A stretch of DNA of 64,000 bases, taken from the NCBI RefSeq assembly GCF_000158955.1, contig NZ_GG657757.1:5314908-5378907 (forward strand), read 5' to 3'. Below, in pieces: positions 63,531-64,000 of the stretch. Position 1 is the stretch's first letter, and every line of letters begins with the position of its first letter. The stretch comes from Streptomyces viridochromogenes DSM 40736 (GTDB lineage Bacteria > Actinomycetota > Actinomycetes > Streptomycetales > Streptomycetaceae). The notes beneath the pieces were generated by a model. The model was not told where the DNA came from. It ran no database searches and was given only the letters and a program-made list of their open reading frames with translations. The translations under genes were made by a program, and so were the position numbers.

Positions 63531-64000
63531 ATGGCCGATCAGCCCCGGACCTCGCGCGGAGCCGCTACGTATCAGCGCATCCTCGACGTGGCGACGCAGG
63601 AGTTCGCCGATCACGGGATCGCCGGAGCGCGCGTCGAGCGGATCGTGGCCGCCGCACGCACCAATAAGGCGCAGCTCTACGCCTACTTCGGCAGCAAGGA
63701 AGAGCTCTTCGACGCCATCTTCTTCGGCTCGCTGGAGCGGATCGTGAACGTCGTCCCGATCGACGCCACTGACCTCGCGGACTGGGCCGTGCGCCTGTAC
63801 GACGAGTATCTCCGCCGTCCCGACCTCATTCGACTGGCCACCTGGGCGCGCCTGGAGCGCCGCCCGGCCGGCCACCTGGTCGACGACCCCGACCGCCTCG
63901 ACGACCACAAACTGCGCGCCATCGCCGAGGCCCAGACCGCGGGCCTGGTGCGCCGGGGTGACCCGTTCGACCTGATGTCCATGGTCATCGCCATGTCCAT
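63531..64000 (+). CDS. TetR-family regulator (C-terminus outside window)
   Basis: About 156 residues visible from ATG 63531 (MADQPRTSRGAATYQRILDVATQEFADHGIAGARVERIVAAA). The helix-turn-helix VERIVAAARTNKAQLYAYFGSKEELFDAI is clear. Divergent from the alcohol dehydrogenase; a repressor of it is the natural guess. The ligand domain continues past the window end. Confidence 0.9.
   Translation, partial: MADQPRTSRGAATYQRILDVATQEFADHGIAGARVERIVAAARTNKAQLYAYFGSKEELFDAIFFGSLERIVNVVPIDATDLADWAVRLYDEYLRRPDLIRLATWARLERRPAGHLVDDPDRLDDHKLRAIAEAQTAGLVRRGDPFDLMSMVIAMS

Overview
This window is chromosomal DNA from a Streptomyces or close relative. The evidence is very high GC with strong G/C third positions, GTG and TTG starts, and a gene order matching the conserved Streptomyces core: aspC, tRNA-Trp, secE-nusG-rplK-rplA-rplJ-rplL-rpoB-rpoC, rpsL-rpsG-fusA-tuf, the S10/spc ribosomal cluster, secY-adk-map-infA-rpmJ-rpsM-rpsK-rpoA-rplQ-truA, rplM-rpsI-glmM and coaA. 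Several proteins (RpoB, L11, S12, L23) match my memory of Streptomyces sequences almost residue for residue.

Layout. 1-2373: adenosine deaminase (3' end outside the window) and aspartate aminotransferase, leftward. 2691-15121: tRNA-Trp, then secE to rpoC rightward, with terminators after nusG, rplA, rplL and rpoC and an attenuated L10 leader before rplJ. A degenerate lipoprotein gene sits between rplA and rplJ. 15178-21389: a leftward accessory operon. In transcription order it has a Crp/Fnr regulator, a class III nucleotide cyclase, a STAND-like P-loop protein with a helical-repeat part (apparently frameshifted), an SPFH-like protein, a three-helix membrane protein resembling the Pycsar effector, and an M48 metalloprotease. 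21561-22091: a DUF1707/DUF4190 membrane protein. 22413-26776: the str operon. 26893-36193: an accessory island between tuf and rpsJ with hypothetical genes, SUKH immunity-like genes, two I36-type secreted inhibitors, a large HTH-bearing NTPase and several gene remnants. 36657-53212: the S10-spc-alpha ribosomal superoperon with secY, adk, map, infA and rpoA. 53352-60373: truA, two small membrane proteins, rplM-rpsI, glmM, a DUF389 protein and coaA. 60547-64000: a DrrAB-like ABC exporter, a frameshifted zinc alcohol dehydrogenase and a divergent TetR regulator cut by the window end.

Most novel signal. The 15-21 kb operon looks like a composite cyclic-nucleotide signalling or anti-phage system. 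The cyclase keeps both metal Asp residues, 44 apart, and an N-x3-R motif. A nucleotide-binding-type regulator lies directly upstream, and a Crp-like palindrome (TGTGA-N6-GCACA) lies between the two. A Pycsar-effector-like membrane protein follows downstream. A 19-residue glycine/glutamine-rich motif is shared between the C-terminus of the cyclase and the N-terminus of the NTPase, which resembles the paired amyloid-signalling motifs of bacterial NLR systems. Function is inferred, not shown.

Second signal. fusA (EF-G) carries an AT-rich patch exactly in switch I. The near-universal RGIT motif reads RGII-YFR, with one extra codon. It could be a true adaptive variant or a data problem, and it deserves checking first. 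Four probable frameshifts in three accessory genes (two in the STAND-like gene, one each in the DUF1963-like and alcohol dehydrogenase genes), two of them in runs of four G, raise the question of assembly indels versus real gene decay.
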